Shown here: piece by piece, positions 29,191 to 36,839 of the stretch
Position numbering within the stretch: the first letter of the stretch is position 1
Layout: every line of letters begins with the position of its first letter
Assembly (NCBI RefSeq): GCF_004137795.1
Contig: NZ_NWTM01000006.1
Span: 1 to 64,000 of the forward strand
Reading direction: 5' to 3'
Source of the DNA: Pectobacterium zantedeschiae
GTDB taxonomy: Bacteria; Pseudomonadota; Gammaproteobacteria; Enterobacterales; Enterobacteriaceae
Length of the DNA stretch: 64,000 bases
Position numbers and translations under genes: made by a program
The notes under the pieces: generated by a model
What the model was told of the DNA's origin: nothing
Databases searched by the model: none
Seen by the model: only the letters and a program-made list of their open reading frames with translations

Positions 29191-29318
29191 TATATCCGTC
29201 ATACTTCGAGCCGCATGTGCGTTGGCTTTCCTCGCTCACCCCAGTCACTTACTTATGTAAGCTCCTGGGGATTCACTGTGTTGCCGCCTTCCTGCAACTC
29301 GAATTATTTAGGCTATAT
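29191..29318 (+). repeat. Canonical ERIC element between hpxW and hpxU
   Basis: A 128-bp ERIC very close to consensus. It contains CGCTCACCCCAGTCACTTAC and ATGTAAGCTCCTGGGGATTC, the classic ERIC2 and ERIC1R primer regions, between the usual palindromic ends. It lies in the divergent control region of hpxWXYZ and hpxU. Confidence 0.95.
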
Positions 29319-29461
29319 AAAGCAAATGGCGTTCCAGTTTTTCGGTGCAGCGTAAAGTCGGTATACGGTGCCAAAAGGTGTATCTGTATCATCCTGACAA
29401 TCCTGTGCTATGTTCTGCGCAATGAAACAAACGTTACAGCAAGCGCAATGGACGAGAGACG

Positions 29462-30301
29462 ATGATGCAAATAGATGAACGATTACGGGATCGCTATAGT
29501 GAGCTTTCACCGCAGGAACAGCGCGTCGCGGATTTCATCTTCGATCACTTTGACGATCTGATTAGCTATAACAGCGCCGAGCTGGCGCGGCTGAGTGGTG
29601 TCTCCAAGGCGACCGTCAGCCGTTTGTTCAAACGGCTGGGCTACCCCAGCTATCGTGACATGCGTGATGAGCTCAGAACGTTGCGCCAGAGTGGGATGCC
29701 GCTGGCGGATAATCGTGATGCCGTGCAGGGGAATACGCTACTGGCGCGGCATTACAAGCAGGAAATGGCGAACCTGACGCAGTGGATAAACCAGATTGAC
29801 CCCGTACAGTTTGGTGCTGTTATTCAGGCGCTGATGCAGGCGCAGCGCCTGTGTCTGATTGGGCTACGCAACAGCTATCCGGTAGCGCTGCACTTGCGCC
29901 AGCAGCTGCTTCAGATTCGTCAACAGGTTACGCTACTGACGCAGCCGGGGCAGACGTTATCCGAAGAACTGGTCGATCTCACTGCGCAGGATGTCGTGAT
30001 TGTGGTGGCCTTTCGCCGCCGTCCACGCTTGATCCAACCGCTGCTATTACAACTGCAAAAACGCGGTGTGCCTGTGTTACTGCTCTGCGAACCTCAAGTT
30101 AGCACGCTGATGTCACTGGCAACCTGGTCATTGTGCGTCCCGCTGGACAGCGTATCGGCGTTTGATAGCTATTCGTCCGCCATGAGTCTGGTGAATGTGA
30201 TCAGCAATGCGTTATTACATGAAATGCTGCGCGATGGACGTCAGCGTATCCATCAGATTGCCGATCTTTATGGTGAACTGGACGAGCTTGAACAACGCTA
30301 A
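29462..30301 (+). CDS. hpxU: RpiR-family regulator HpxU
   Basis: A 279-residue regulator with an N-terminal RpiR helix-turn-helix (LARLSGVSKATVSRLFKRLG, about 41-60) and a C-terminal SIS domain (LCLIGLRNSYPVALHLRQQL; VIVVAFRRRP). SIS domains bind small phosphosugar-like or other anionic ligands. In Klebsiella an RpiR-type repressor, HpxU, controls the hpxFGHIJK allantoate operon, and here the gene stands directly upstream of six genes of the same make-up. AATGAAAC before its start resembles the GTTTCAATT repeats before that operon. Confidence 0.88.
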   Translation: MMQIDERLRDRYSELSPQEQRVADFIFDHFDDLISYNSAELARLSGVSKATVSRLFKRLGYPSYRDMRDELRTLRQSGMPLADNRDAVQGNTLLARHYKQEMANLTQWINQIDPVQFGAVIQALMQAQRLCLIGLRNSYPVALHLRQQLLQIRQQVTLLTQPGQTLSEELVDLTAQDVVIVVAFRRRPRLIQPLLLQLQKRGVPVLLLCEPQVSTLMSLATWSLCVPLDSVSAFDSYSSAMSLVNVISNALLHEMLRDGRQRIHQIADLYGELDELEQR

Positions 30302-30323
30302 TGGTGCGTTGGGATGGTGCTAT

Positions 30324-30340
30324 TGCACTTTAATGGTGCA
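30324..30340. promoter_or_regulatory. NtrC-type enhancer site
   Basis: TGCACTTTAATGGTGCA matches the NtrC consensus TGCAC-N7-GTGCA exactly, with a further half site GGTGC just before. It lies 468 bases upstream of a sigma-54 promoter, with a 202-bp dispersed repeat in between. Confidence 0.65.
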
Positions 30341-30417
30341 TTTTGAGCGGTTGTTATATAGCCATGCAGATCGTTTCGGGCGTGATAGCACCGGATTATT
30401 TTTGTGACGCAGCGCCA

Positions 30418-30619
30418 CGCCCGACATAGGGCAGCTCAAACGCCGCTTGCCCTATGAACCCAGGCTTTTTTCGCGGAATTGCGCCGCTTCGCGGTACCTT
30501 CGGCGTTCATGCCCGCAACACGGACCGCCAGCGACGCGCTCCCTGCGCGGCGCTGGCTTTCGCGGCGTCCCTGCCGCTCATCCGGCGGTCATGCTCACCT
30601 CAGCGCAATTTTTTACGCG
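30418..30619. repeat. 202-bp dispersed intergenic repeat, copy 1
   Basis: Similar along its whole length to 54131-54332. Shared blocks include GCGGTACCTTCG, ACGGACCGC, CTTTCGC.GCGTCC and AATTTTTTACGC. It contains a 9-bp perfect stem CATAGGGCA (30425-30433) / TGCCCTATG (30448-30456) and a second stem GCGGTACC (30491) / GGACCGC (30522). It carries no convincing ORF. Sitting between the NtrC site and the promoter, it fills most of the 600-bp gap after hpxU. Confidence 0.8.
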
Positions 30620-30807
30620 AATAAGTCATAAAAAACAAAAGACTCGGGCGTAGTGCATGAGTTGCATAAATTATCTTTCTGCAATCACGCACGACATTTT
30701 TCACCGATATTACATACCCCTATCTATATCCATAGCTATCCCGTGATTTAGAAAAACTCTCTGACCTTCTAACGCTGCTCCTCATCGCTAAGAGTACTCA
30801 TGGAATC

Positions 30808-30823
30808 TGGCACACTCCTTGCT
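30808..30823 (+). promoter_or_regulatory. Sigma-54 promoter of the ureide operon
   Basis: TGGCACACTCCTTGCT matches the RpoN -24/-12 consensus TGGCAC-N5-TTGCW at every defined position. It is about 79 bases upstream of the first ABC gene. Nitrogen-limitation control of ureide use is expected. Confidence 0.88.
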
Positions 30824-30840
30824 TAATATTTGTAACGATA

Positions 30841-30879
30841 GTTTCAATTTTTCTTTTTTAAGAATCTTTCGTTTCAATT
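30841..30879 (+). promoter_or_regulatory. Two direct repeats GTTTCAATT, candidate HpxU operator
   Basis: GTTTCAATT occurs at 30841-30849 and 30871-30879, exactly 30 bases (about three helical turns) apart, just downstream of the sigma-54 promoter. A related AATGAAAC lies upstream of hpxU. The position suits a repressor that blocks the promoter. This is inference only. Confidence 0.4.
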
Positions 30880-30901
30880 ACACTAACCGGGGGCAGAGAC
30901 G

Positions 30902-31708
30902 ATGTTGATCAATAAACTGGGCATCAAAAAAGGGTTACTGGCGGTGATGGGTGCTGCGATGTTACTGGTTCAGGCCGGTAGTGCGATGGCCGATCAGTTG
31001 CAGGATATCGAGAAACGCGGTGTGCTGCGTGTCGCAGTACCGCAGGATTTCCCTCCGTTTGGATCGGTAGGCACCGATCTGCAACCGCAGGGCTATGACA
31101 TCGATATCGCGCGCTATCTGGCAAAAGAGATGAAACTAAAGTTGCAACTGGTTCCGGTAACCAGCGCCAACCGCGTGCCATACCTGCAAACCAATAAGGT
31201 CGATCTGGTGATCTCCAGCCTGGGTAAAAATGCCGAGCGTGAAAAAGTGATCGATTTCAGTCGTGCTTATGCGCCGTTCTTTCTGGGAGTCTTCGGACCG
31301 AAAGATAGCGCGTTAGCTTCGTCAGAAGCACTGGAAGGGAAAAGCATTGGCGTCACACGCGGTGCGGTCGAAGATATGGTATTGACGGAGACGGCACCGA
31401 AGGCCGCACAGATTAAGCGCTACGAAGATAACAACACCACGCTGTCGGCGTATCTGTCAGGACAGGTGGAGTTCGTTGCCACAGGGAATCTGGTGGTTGC
31501 CGCTATCGCCGAGCAGAACCCGACTAAAGCCCCCGTCGCGAAGTTTATGCTGAAAGATTCGCCGTGCTACATCGGGCTGAAGAAAGACGAACCTGCGCTG
31601 AAAGCGAAAGTCGACGCGTTGATCGAACAGGCGTTGAAAGACGATACGCTTAATAGCCTATCGGAAAAATGGCTGAAAGCGCCATTGCCAGCCAGCATCA
31701 AAGCGTAA
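30902..31708 (+). CDS. ABC transporter periplasmic binding protein (ureide operon, family 3)
   Basis: A 268-residue solute-binding protein of the polar amino-acid family. A signal peptide (LLAVMGAAMLLVQAGSAMA) is followed by the mature start DQLQDIEKRGVLRVAVPQDFPPFG and the family signatures GYDIDIARYLAKEM and DLVISSLGKNAEREKVIDFS. It is first in a six-gene operon with hpxJ and hpxK, so the ligand is probably allantoate or a related ureide. In Klebsiella the equivalent operon is hpxFGHIJK; by order this would be hpxF. Confidence 0.86.
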   Translation: MLINKLGIKKGLLAVMGAAMLLVQAGSAMADQLQDIEKRGVLRVAVPQDFPPFGSVGTDLQPQGYDIDIARYLAKEMKLKLQLVPVTSANRVPYLQTNKVDLVISSLGKNAEREKVIDFSRAYAPFFLGVFGPKDSALASSEALEGKSIGVTRGAVEDMVLTETAPKAAQIKRYEDNNTTLSAYLSGQVEFVATGNLVVAAIAEQNPTKAPVAKFMLKDSPCYIGLKKDEPALKAKVDALIEQALKDDTLNSLSEKWLKAPLPASIKA

Positions 31709-31720
31709 CGGGAGTGCGCC

Positions 31721-32386
31721 ATGACCTATCAGCTTAATTTTTCCGCACTGTTGCCGTTCTGGCCTGAGCTACTGGCGGGGCTGTGGGTCACCATTGAGCT
31801 GACAGTCATGGCAACCCTTGGCGGCATCGCCATCGGTATCTGCGGTGCGGCTTTGCGTAGCGGCAAGCCCACCCTGCTGAGTCGGCTATGGGGGATCTAC
31901 GTCGAGCTGATTCGCAATACGCCGTTTGTGGTTCAACTGTTCTTTATCGTCTTCGGCTTGCCGAGTCTGGGTTGGAAGCTAACGGCCGGGGAGGCTGCGC
32001 TGTTAGCGATGTTGATTAATCTTGGTGCATATAGCACAGAGATTATCCGCGCGGGGATTCAGGTGACGCCTAAAGGTCAGTGGGAAGCTGCTCGCGTACT
32101 GGGGCTGACACGAATGCAGACTTTTCTGCGCGTGATTTTGCCGCCTGCGCTTCAGCGGATTTATCCGGCGCTGGTCAGCCAGTGCATCATCGTCATGTTG
32201 GGATCGTCGGTGGTGTCGCAGGTTTCCTACGAGGAACTGACTTTTGCTGCCAACCTGATTCAGTCCCGTACGTTTCTGAGCTTTGAAGTGTATCTGGCGA
32301 CCACGCTGTGTTACCTCGTGCTGTCTGTTCTGATGCGGCAACTCTTACTGCTGGCGGGGCGGCGTTTCTTAGGGAGTCAGCAATAA
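31721..32386 (+). CDS. ABC transporter permease 1 (ureide operon)
   Basis: A 221-residue polar amino-acid-type permease (HisM/GlnP family). It has several membrane spans, the early motif VELIRNTPFVVQLFFIVFGLP, and the coupling loop GQWEAARVLGLTRMQTFLRVILP. It starts 12 bases after the binding-protein gene. Its TAA overlaps the ATG of the next permease by one base (TAATG). It should form a heterodimer with that neighbour. Confidence 0.87.
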   Translation: MTYQLNFSALLPFWPELLAGLWVTIELTVMATLGGIAIGICGAALRSGKPTLLSRLWGIYVELIRNTPFVVQLFFIVFGLPSLGWKLTAGEAALLAMLINLGAYSTEIIRAGIQVTPKGQWEAARVLGLTRMQTFLRVILPPALQRIYPALVSQCIIVMLGSSVVSQVSYEELTFAANLIQSRTFLSFEVYLATTLCYLVLSVLMRQLLLLAGRRFLGSQQ

Positions 32387-33039
32387 TGACATTTACCGAT
32401 TGGGATATTGTGCGCAACCTGTTGCTGGCGGCTCGCTGGACGTTGCTATTGTCACTGACGGCCTTCATCGGCGGTGCACTGGTGACGTTTCCGCTCATGC
32501 TGTTGCGACTGACCAAACGCAAATGGGCGACCCGCTTTGTCCATCTGTATTCCGAGCTCTTTCAGGGCACGCCGTTGCTGATGCAGCTGTTTCTCGCGTT
32601 TTTCGGACTGGCACTGTTCGGTATTGATGTGAGCCCGTGGACGGCGGCGGCATTGGCGCTGACGCTATTTACCAGCGCTTTTCTGGTGGATATCTGGTGC
32701 GGCAGCGTGGAAGCGTTACCGAAAGGGCAGTGGGAAGCGTCGCGCTGTCTCGGGTTGGATTTCGGTCAGACGCTTTATCGAGTGATTGCGCCGCAGGCAA
32801 TGCGTATCGCTATCGCACCTACCGTAGGGTTCTCTGTGCAGGTGATCAAAGGCACTGCGCTGGCGTCAATCATCGGATTTATCGAACTGACTAAAGCGGG
32901 AACTATGTTGAATAACGTGACCTATCAGCCGTTTAAAGTGTTTGGATTGGTGGCGCTGGGCTATTTCCTAATGTGCTACCCGCTCTCTTACTACAGCCGC
33001 TATTTGGAGAAGAAATTCAATGCCGCTCATAACCATTAA
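32386..33039 (+). CDS. ABC transporter permease 2 (ureide operon)
   Basis: A 217-residue second permease of the same family, with LYSELFQGTPLLMQLFLAFFG and the coupling loop GQWEASRCLGLDFGQTLYRVIAP. The start at 32386 was chosen because it overlaps the previous stop and removes an unrelated upstream extension. Its 3' end overlaps the ATPase gene by 20 bases, so the transporter genes are tightly coupled. Confidence 0.87.
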   Translation: MTFTDWDIVRNLLLAARWTLLLSLTAFIGGALVTFPLMLLRLTKRKWATRFVHLYSELFQGTPLLMQLFLAFFGLALFGIDVSPWTAAALALTLFTSAFLVDIWCGSVEALPKGQWEASRCLGLDFGQTLYRVIAPQAMRIAIAPTVGFSVQVIKGTALASIIGFIELTKAGTMLNNVTYQPFKVFGLVALGYFLMCYPLSYYSRYLEKKFNAAHNH

Positions 33040-33763
33040 TCAGGTCCAAAAATACTACGGTCAGAACCATGTCCTGAAAGGGGTGGATCTGGATATTGAA
33101 ATGGGTGAAGTCATTTCGATCATCGGGCGCAGCGGCTCTGGTAAGAGTACGCTACTGCGCTGTATGAACGGTTTGGAAGGCTATCAGGACGGTAGCATCA
33201 AACTGGGCGGAATGACGGTCACCGATAGAGATTCGCAGGCGCGGGAGATCAGCCGCTCGGTCGGGATGGTGTTCCAGAACTTTAATCTGTTTCCACACAT
33301 GACGGCGCTGGAAAACGTAATGCTGGCACCGCGCCGCGTGCTGGGTAAAAGCGCGGCAGAGTGTCAGGCGTTAGGTGAACAGATGCTCAACAAGGTCGGG
33401 CTGGGAGAACGTATTCATTATTATCCCGCCAATCTGTCGGGCGGTCAGCAGCAGCGAGTCGCCATTGCCCGTGCATTGGCAATGAACCCAAAAGTTCTGT
33501 TGTGCGACGAAATTACGTCAGCACTCGATCCTGAATTAGTCGGCGAAGTGTTGAAGGTGTTGGAACAGCTTGCCGCAGAAGGTATGACGCTGATTCTGGT
33601 CACGCATGAAATGAATTTTGCCCGTGAAGTAGGGGACCGCGTGGTGTTTATGCATCAAGGTAAGGTCTGGGAGCAGGGTGACAGCAAAACGCTGTTTGCT
33701 AACCCGCAAACCCGTGAACTGAAACAGTTTATCGCTTCGGTGCGGGGATTATCGGAAGCGTAA
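33020..33763 (+). CDS. ABC transporter ATPase (ureide operon)
   Basis: A 247-residue ATPase of the polar amino-acid type. Walker A GRSGSGKSTLLR (about 36-47), the Q-loop VFQNFNLFPHMT, the signature LSGGQQQRVAIARALAM, Walker B VLLCDEITSALD and the H-loop LVTHEM are all intact. It powers the two permeases upstream. It begins inside the end of the second permease gene. Confidence 0.9.
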   Translation: MPLITINQVQKYYGQNHVLKGVDLDIEMGEVISIIGRSGSGKSTLLRCMNGLEGYQDGSIKLGGMTVTDRDSQAREISRSVGMVFQNFNLFPHMTALENVMLAPRRVLGKSAAECQALGEQMLNKVGLGERIHYYPANLSGGQQQRVAIARALAMNPKVLLCDEITSALDPELVGEVLKVLEQLAAEGMTLILVTHEMNFAREVGDRVVFMHQGKVWEQGDSKTLFANPQTRELKQFIASVRGLSEA

Positions 33764-33812
33764 TTACTTTCTTCGAATGTGTAAGTCGAAACAAAAGTCT
33801 GGAGCAATAACC

Positions 33813-35057
33813 ATGAGCAGCGAACTGTACGCGCAAATTAACCCACCCCACCGCCTGTTGATGGGGCCGGGGCCGATCAACGCCGATCCGCGCGTATTAC
33901 GGGCGATGGCCAGCCAACTGGTTGGTCAGTATGACCCCGCGATGACCAATTATATGAATCAGGTCATGGCACTCTATCGTCAACTTTTCCGCACGGAAAA
34001 CCGCTGGACGATGCTGGTGGACGGTACCTCGCGTGCAGGTATCGAAGCGATTCTGCTGTCGGCGATTCGCCCTGGCGATAAGGTGCTGGTACCGGTGTTT
34101 GGTCGTTTTGGTCATTTGCTGTGTGAGATTGCCCGCCGCTGTCGTGCTGACGTCCATACCATTGAAGTGCCGTGGGGGGAGGTGTTCTCACCTGAGCAGA
34201 TCGAAGAAGCGATCAAAACGGTGCGCCCGCGCCTGCTGCTGACGGTACAGGGCGATACGTCGACCACGATGCTGCAACCGCTGGAAGCGTTAGGTGAGAT
34301 TTGCCGTCGCCACGGCGTGTTGTTCTATACCGATGCCACGGCGTCTTTCGGTGGTAATCCGCTGGAAACCGATAAATGGGGTTTGGATGCGGTTTCCGCC
34401 GGCTTGCAGAAGTGTCTCGGCGGGCCGTCTGGTAGTTCACCCATTACATTGAGCCCGCAGATGGAAGCGGTGATCCGTCGTCGTAAATGTGTCGAGCAGG
34501 GGATCAGAACCGACGCGCATCAGGACGGCGACGATGAGATGATCTATTCCAACTATTTCGATCTGGGGATGGTCATGGATTACTGGGGGCCGGAGCGCCT
34601 AAACCATCACACTGAAGCGACAAGTATGCTGTTCGCAGCACGCGAGTGTGCGCGAGTGATCCTCGAGGAAGGGCTGGATCGCAGCATTGCTCGCCATGCG
34701 CTACACGGCAATGCGCTAGTGGCGGGGATCCAGGGTATGGGGCTGGAAACGTTTGGCGATCTCAACCACAAAATGAATAACGTACTGGGCGTAGTGATTC
34801 CCGCTGGTGTTCATGGTGAGCAGGTACGTAAGCTGTTGTTGGAAGACTTCGCGATTGAGATTGGCACCTCGTTTGGCCCGCTTCAGGGCAAAATCTGGCG
34901 TATCGGCACCATGGGTTACAACGCACGTAAAGACTGCGTGATGCAAACGTTAACGGCGCTGGAGGCGGTACTGAATCGTCTTGGATTCAACACCGTACAA
35001 GGCGAGGCCTTGCAGGCCGCCTGGAACAGCTACGCGTCGAATGAGGAGCGTGCATGA
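33813..35057 (+). CDS. hpxJ: HpxJ, class V aminotransferase (ureidoglycine/alanine-glyoxylate type)
   Basis: A 414-residue PLP enzyme of the class V alanine-glyoxylate/PucG group. LLMGPGPINADPRVLRAM at the start, the cofactor loop DGTSRAGIEAILLSA and the PLP lysine K200 in SAGLQKCLGGPSG are clear. PucG relatives transfer the amino group of (S)-ureidoglycine to glyoxylate, which fits its place beside allantoate amidohydrolase. The start at 33813 follows TGGAG; an upstream ATG adds twelve unsupported residues. It overlaps hpxK by 4 bases. Confidence 0.88.
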   Translation: MSSELYAQINPPHRLLMGPGPINADPRVLRAMASQLVGQYDPAMTNYMNQVMALYRQLFRTENRWTMLVDGTSRAGIEAILLSAIRPGDKVLVPVFGRFGHLLCEIARRCRADVHTIEVPWGEVFSPEQIEEAIKTVRPRLLLTVQGDTSTTMLQPLEALGEICRRHGVLFYTDATASFGGNPLETDKWGLDAVSAGLQKCLGGPSGSSPITLSPQMEAVIRRRKCVEQGIRTDAHQDGDDEMIYSNYFDLGMVMDYWGPERLNHHTEATSMLFAARECARVILEEGLDRSIARHALHGNALVAGIQGMGLETFGDLNHKMNNVLGVVIPAGVHGEQVRKLLLEDFAIEIGTSFGPLQGKIWRIGTMGYNARKDCVMQTLTALEAVLNRLGFNTVQGEALQAAWNSYASNEERA

Positions 35058-36310
35058 GTGAACCTCTATTGTCGTCACCTGCTGCACAGGCTGCTGCGGA
35101 ACAGATTATGTTGCGCTGCGATGCGCTAGCTGAAATTAGCGAAACGCCCGGTCAACTGACCCGTGTCTACCTATCGCTGGAACACCTGCGTGCCAATAGG
35201 TTGGTAGGGGAGTGGATGTGTGAAGCGGGAATGAACGTCTGGCAGGATAGCGTCGGCAATATTTGCGGTCGTTATGATGGATTGACGCCGGATGCACCGG
35301 CACTGCTACTGGGTTCGCATCTGGATACGGTACGCAATGCCGGACGTTACGACGGCATGTTGGGCGTATTAACCGCGATTGAAGTGGTTCGTACATTTCA
35401 TCAACAGGGAATCCGCTTGCCTGTGGCGCTGGAAATCGTCGGTTTCGGCGATGAGGAAGGCACACGTTTTGGCATTACCCTGCTGGGTAGCCGAGGCTTG
35501 ACGGGCACCTGGCCGGAAAATTGGCTAGCGTGTGAGGATACGGAAGGTACCAGCGTGGCGCAGGCATTGACCATCGCGGGGCTGGATCCGTTTCAGGTGG
35601 CGCAGGCGGCACGGCCAGTCAGTGATATCGTCGCTTATTTGGAACTGCACATTGAACAGGGGCCGTGTCTGGAACAGCAGGATCTGGCGCTGGGCGTTGT
35701 CACTGCAATCAACGGGGCGCGCCGGCTCAACTGCACATTTCTCGGTCTGGCGGGGCATGCCGGAACGGTGCCGATGACGCAACGGCAGGATGCACTGGTG
35801 GCGGCCGCTGACTGGATGGCGCAGGCAGAACGGATGACTCGCGAAAGCGATCCTCATCTGGTCGCTACGTTTGGCACGCTACAATGCTTACCGGGCGCGG
35901 CGAACGTCATCCCCGGTGAAGTGAAGATGACATTGGATATTCGCGGGCCGGAGGATGCACCACTGGATGCGTTGCTACAAAAACTGCTGACGCTGGCGCA
36001 GGATATCGCACACCAGCGGGGCTGCCAGTTCAGTGCTGAAGAGTATTATCGTATTGCGGCAACCCGCTGCGATCCCGCGTTGCAATCCGCGTTAAACGAG
36101 GCGGTGACGCAGGTACAGGGAAAAACGCTCATGCTACCGAGTGGCGCGGGGCATGATGCCATTGCGATTGCCGAACGCTGGCCAGTGGCGATGTTATTTG
36201 TCCGCTGTCGCGGCGGCATCAGCCACCATCCTGATGAATCCGTTACCACGACGGATGTAGCGCTGGCGCTACAGGCGCTCTATCAGATGGTGTTTAAGAC
36301 GTGTAATTAA
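35054..36310 (+). CDS. hpxK: HpxK, allantoate amidohydrolase (M20 family)
   Basis: A 418-residue metal-dependent amidohydrolase of the allantoate/N-carbamoyl amino-acid group of M20 peptidases. It hydrolyses allantoate to ureidoglycine, CO2 and ammonia. Metal-site motifs are present in order: GSHLDTVRNAGRYDGMLG, GFGDEEGTRFG, LHIEQGPCLE and GISHHPDESV. It is the last gene of the ureide operon and overlaps hpxJ by ATGA. Its product is the expected substrate chain of HpxJ. Confidence 0.92.
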   Translation: MSEPLLSSPAAQAAAEQIMLRCDALAEISETPGQLTRVYLSLEHLRANRLVGEWMCEAGMNVWQDSVGNICGRYDGLTPDAPALLLGSHLDTVRNAGRYDGMLGVLTAIEVVRTFHQQGIRLPVALEIVGFGDEEGTRFGITLLGSRGLTGTWPENWLACEDTEGTSVAQALTIAGLDPFQVAQAARPVSDIVAYLELHIEQGPCLEQQDLALGVVTAINGARRLNCTFLGLAGHAGTVPMTQRQDALVAAADWMAQAERMTRESDPHLVATFGTLQCLPGAANVIPGEVKMTLDIRGPEDAPLDALLQKLLTLAQDIAHQRGCQFSAEEYYRIAATRCDPALQSALNEAVTQVQGKTLMLPSGAGHDAIAIAERWPVAMLFVRCRGGISHHPDESVTTTDVALALQALYQMVFKTCN

Positions 36311-36632
36311 GTATCGATTGGTATCATCGTTCGTTATACATAGTCGATTTTACAGGGTACTTGTCGCTATTTAAGCACTGCTCGGGTAGCCTTGGCCTGA
36401 GCAGACTTTCTACCTCTCTTGATTTTTTCTGCTTTTTCTCCTGACTCTTTCCTATGCTTATATAACAGTTTCATTAAGTAATTATATAACAGTATCTAAT
36501 TATTTAGAGTGTCGAAATAATTATTTGACATACATCTAAATTATTCTCACTCCAGATTGAGTTCAATTTTTTATTTGGCATAGTCTCATCTCGAATAAGG
36601 ACGTTACGTTTAAAAATCCGTCAGGGAGAATA
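36311..36632. other. Intergenic region upstream of the GH3 gene
   Basis: A 322-bp AT-rich gap. TTATATAACAGT occurs twice in direct orientation (36458-36469 and 36482-36493, 24 bases apart), possibly a regulator site or duplicated promoter element. No clear terminator for the hpx operon was found. Confidence 0.5.
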
Positions 36633-36839
36633 ATGGGTTTATTTAAAAATAGTGATGCCGCTGCGGGGGCGCTATTTTTTACCGCTCGATGGGGAATATA
36701 CTTTAATGAGAGTAACCATAATGAGAAAAAACAGACTGAATGTTGTCTTATCTTTAGCTGCGCCGTTATTTTCCTCCGTACCTTTATTTTTCTCGCCTAT
36801 TGCTTCCGCGATATCGCAAGCAGAATTAGGCTACCGTGA
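36633..36839 (+). CDS. Possible short ORF overlapping the GH3 start
   Basis: A 68-codon frame beginning MGLFKNSDAAAGALFF, preceded by a better ribosome site (CAGGGAGAATAATG) than the GH3 gene itself, and overlapping its first 40 codons in another frame. It could be a leader ORF coupling translation to the GH3 gene. The peptide resembles nothing I know, so it may be chance. Confidence 0.2.
   Translation: MGLFKNSDAAAGALFFTARWGIYFNESNHNEKKQTECCLIFSCAVIFLRTFIFLAYCFRDIASRIRLP

Noticed and set aside
29139-29461. Sigma-54 promoter for hpxWXYZ on the minus strand
   Set aside because: A GTGCCA box is present at about 29366, but the second element GCAA is not at the required distance.
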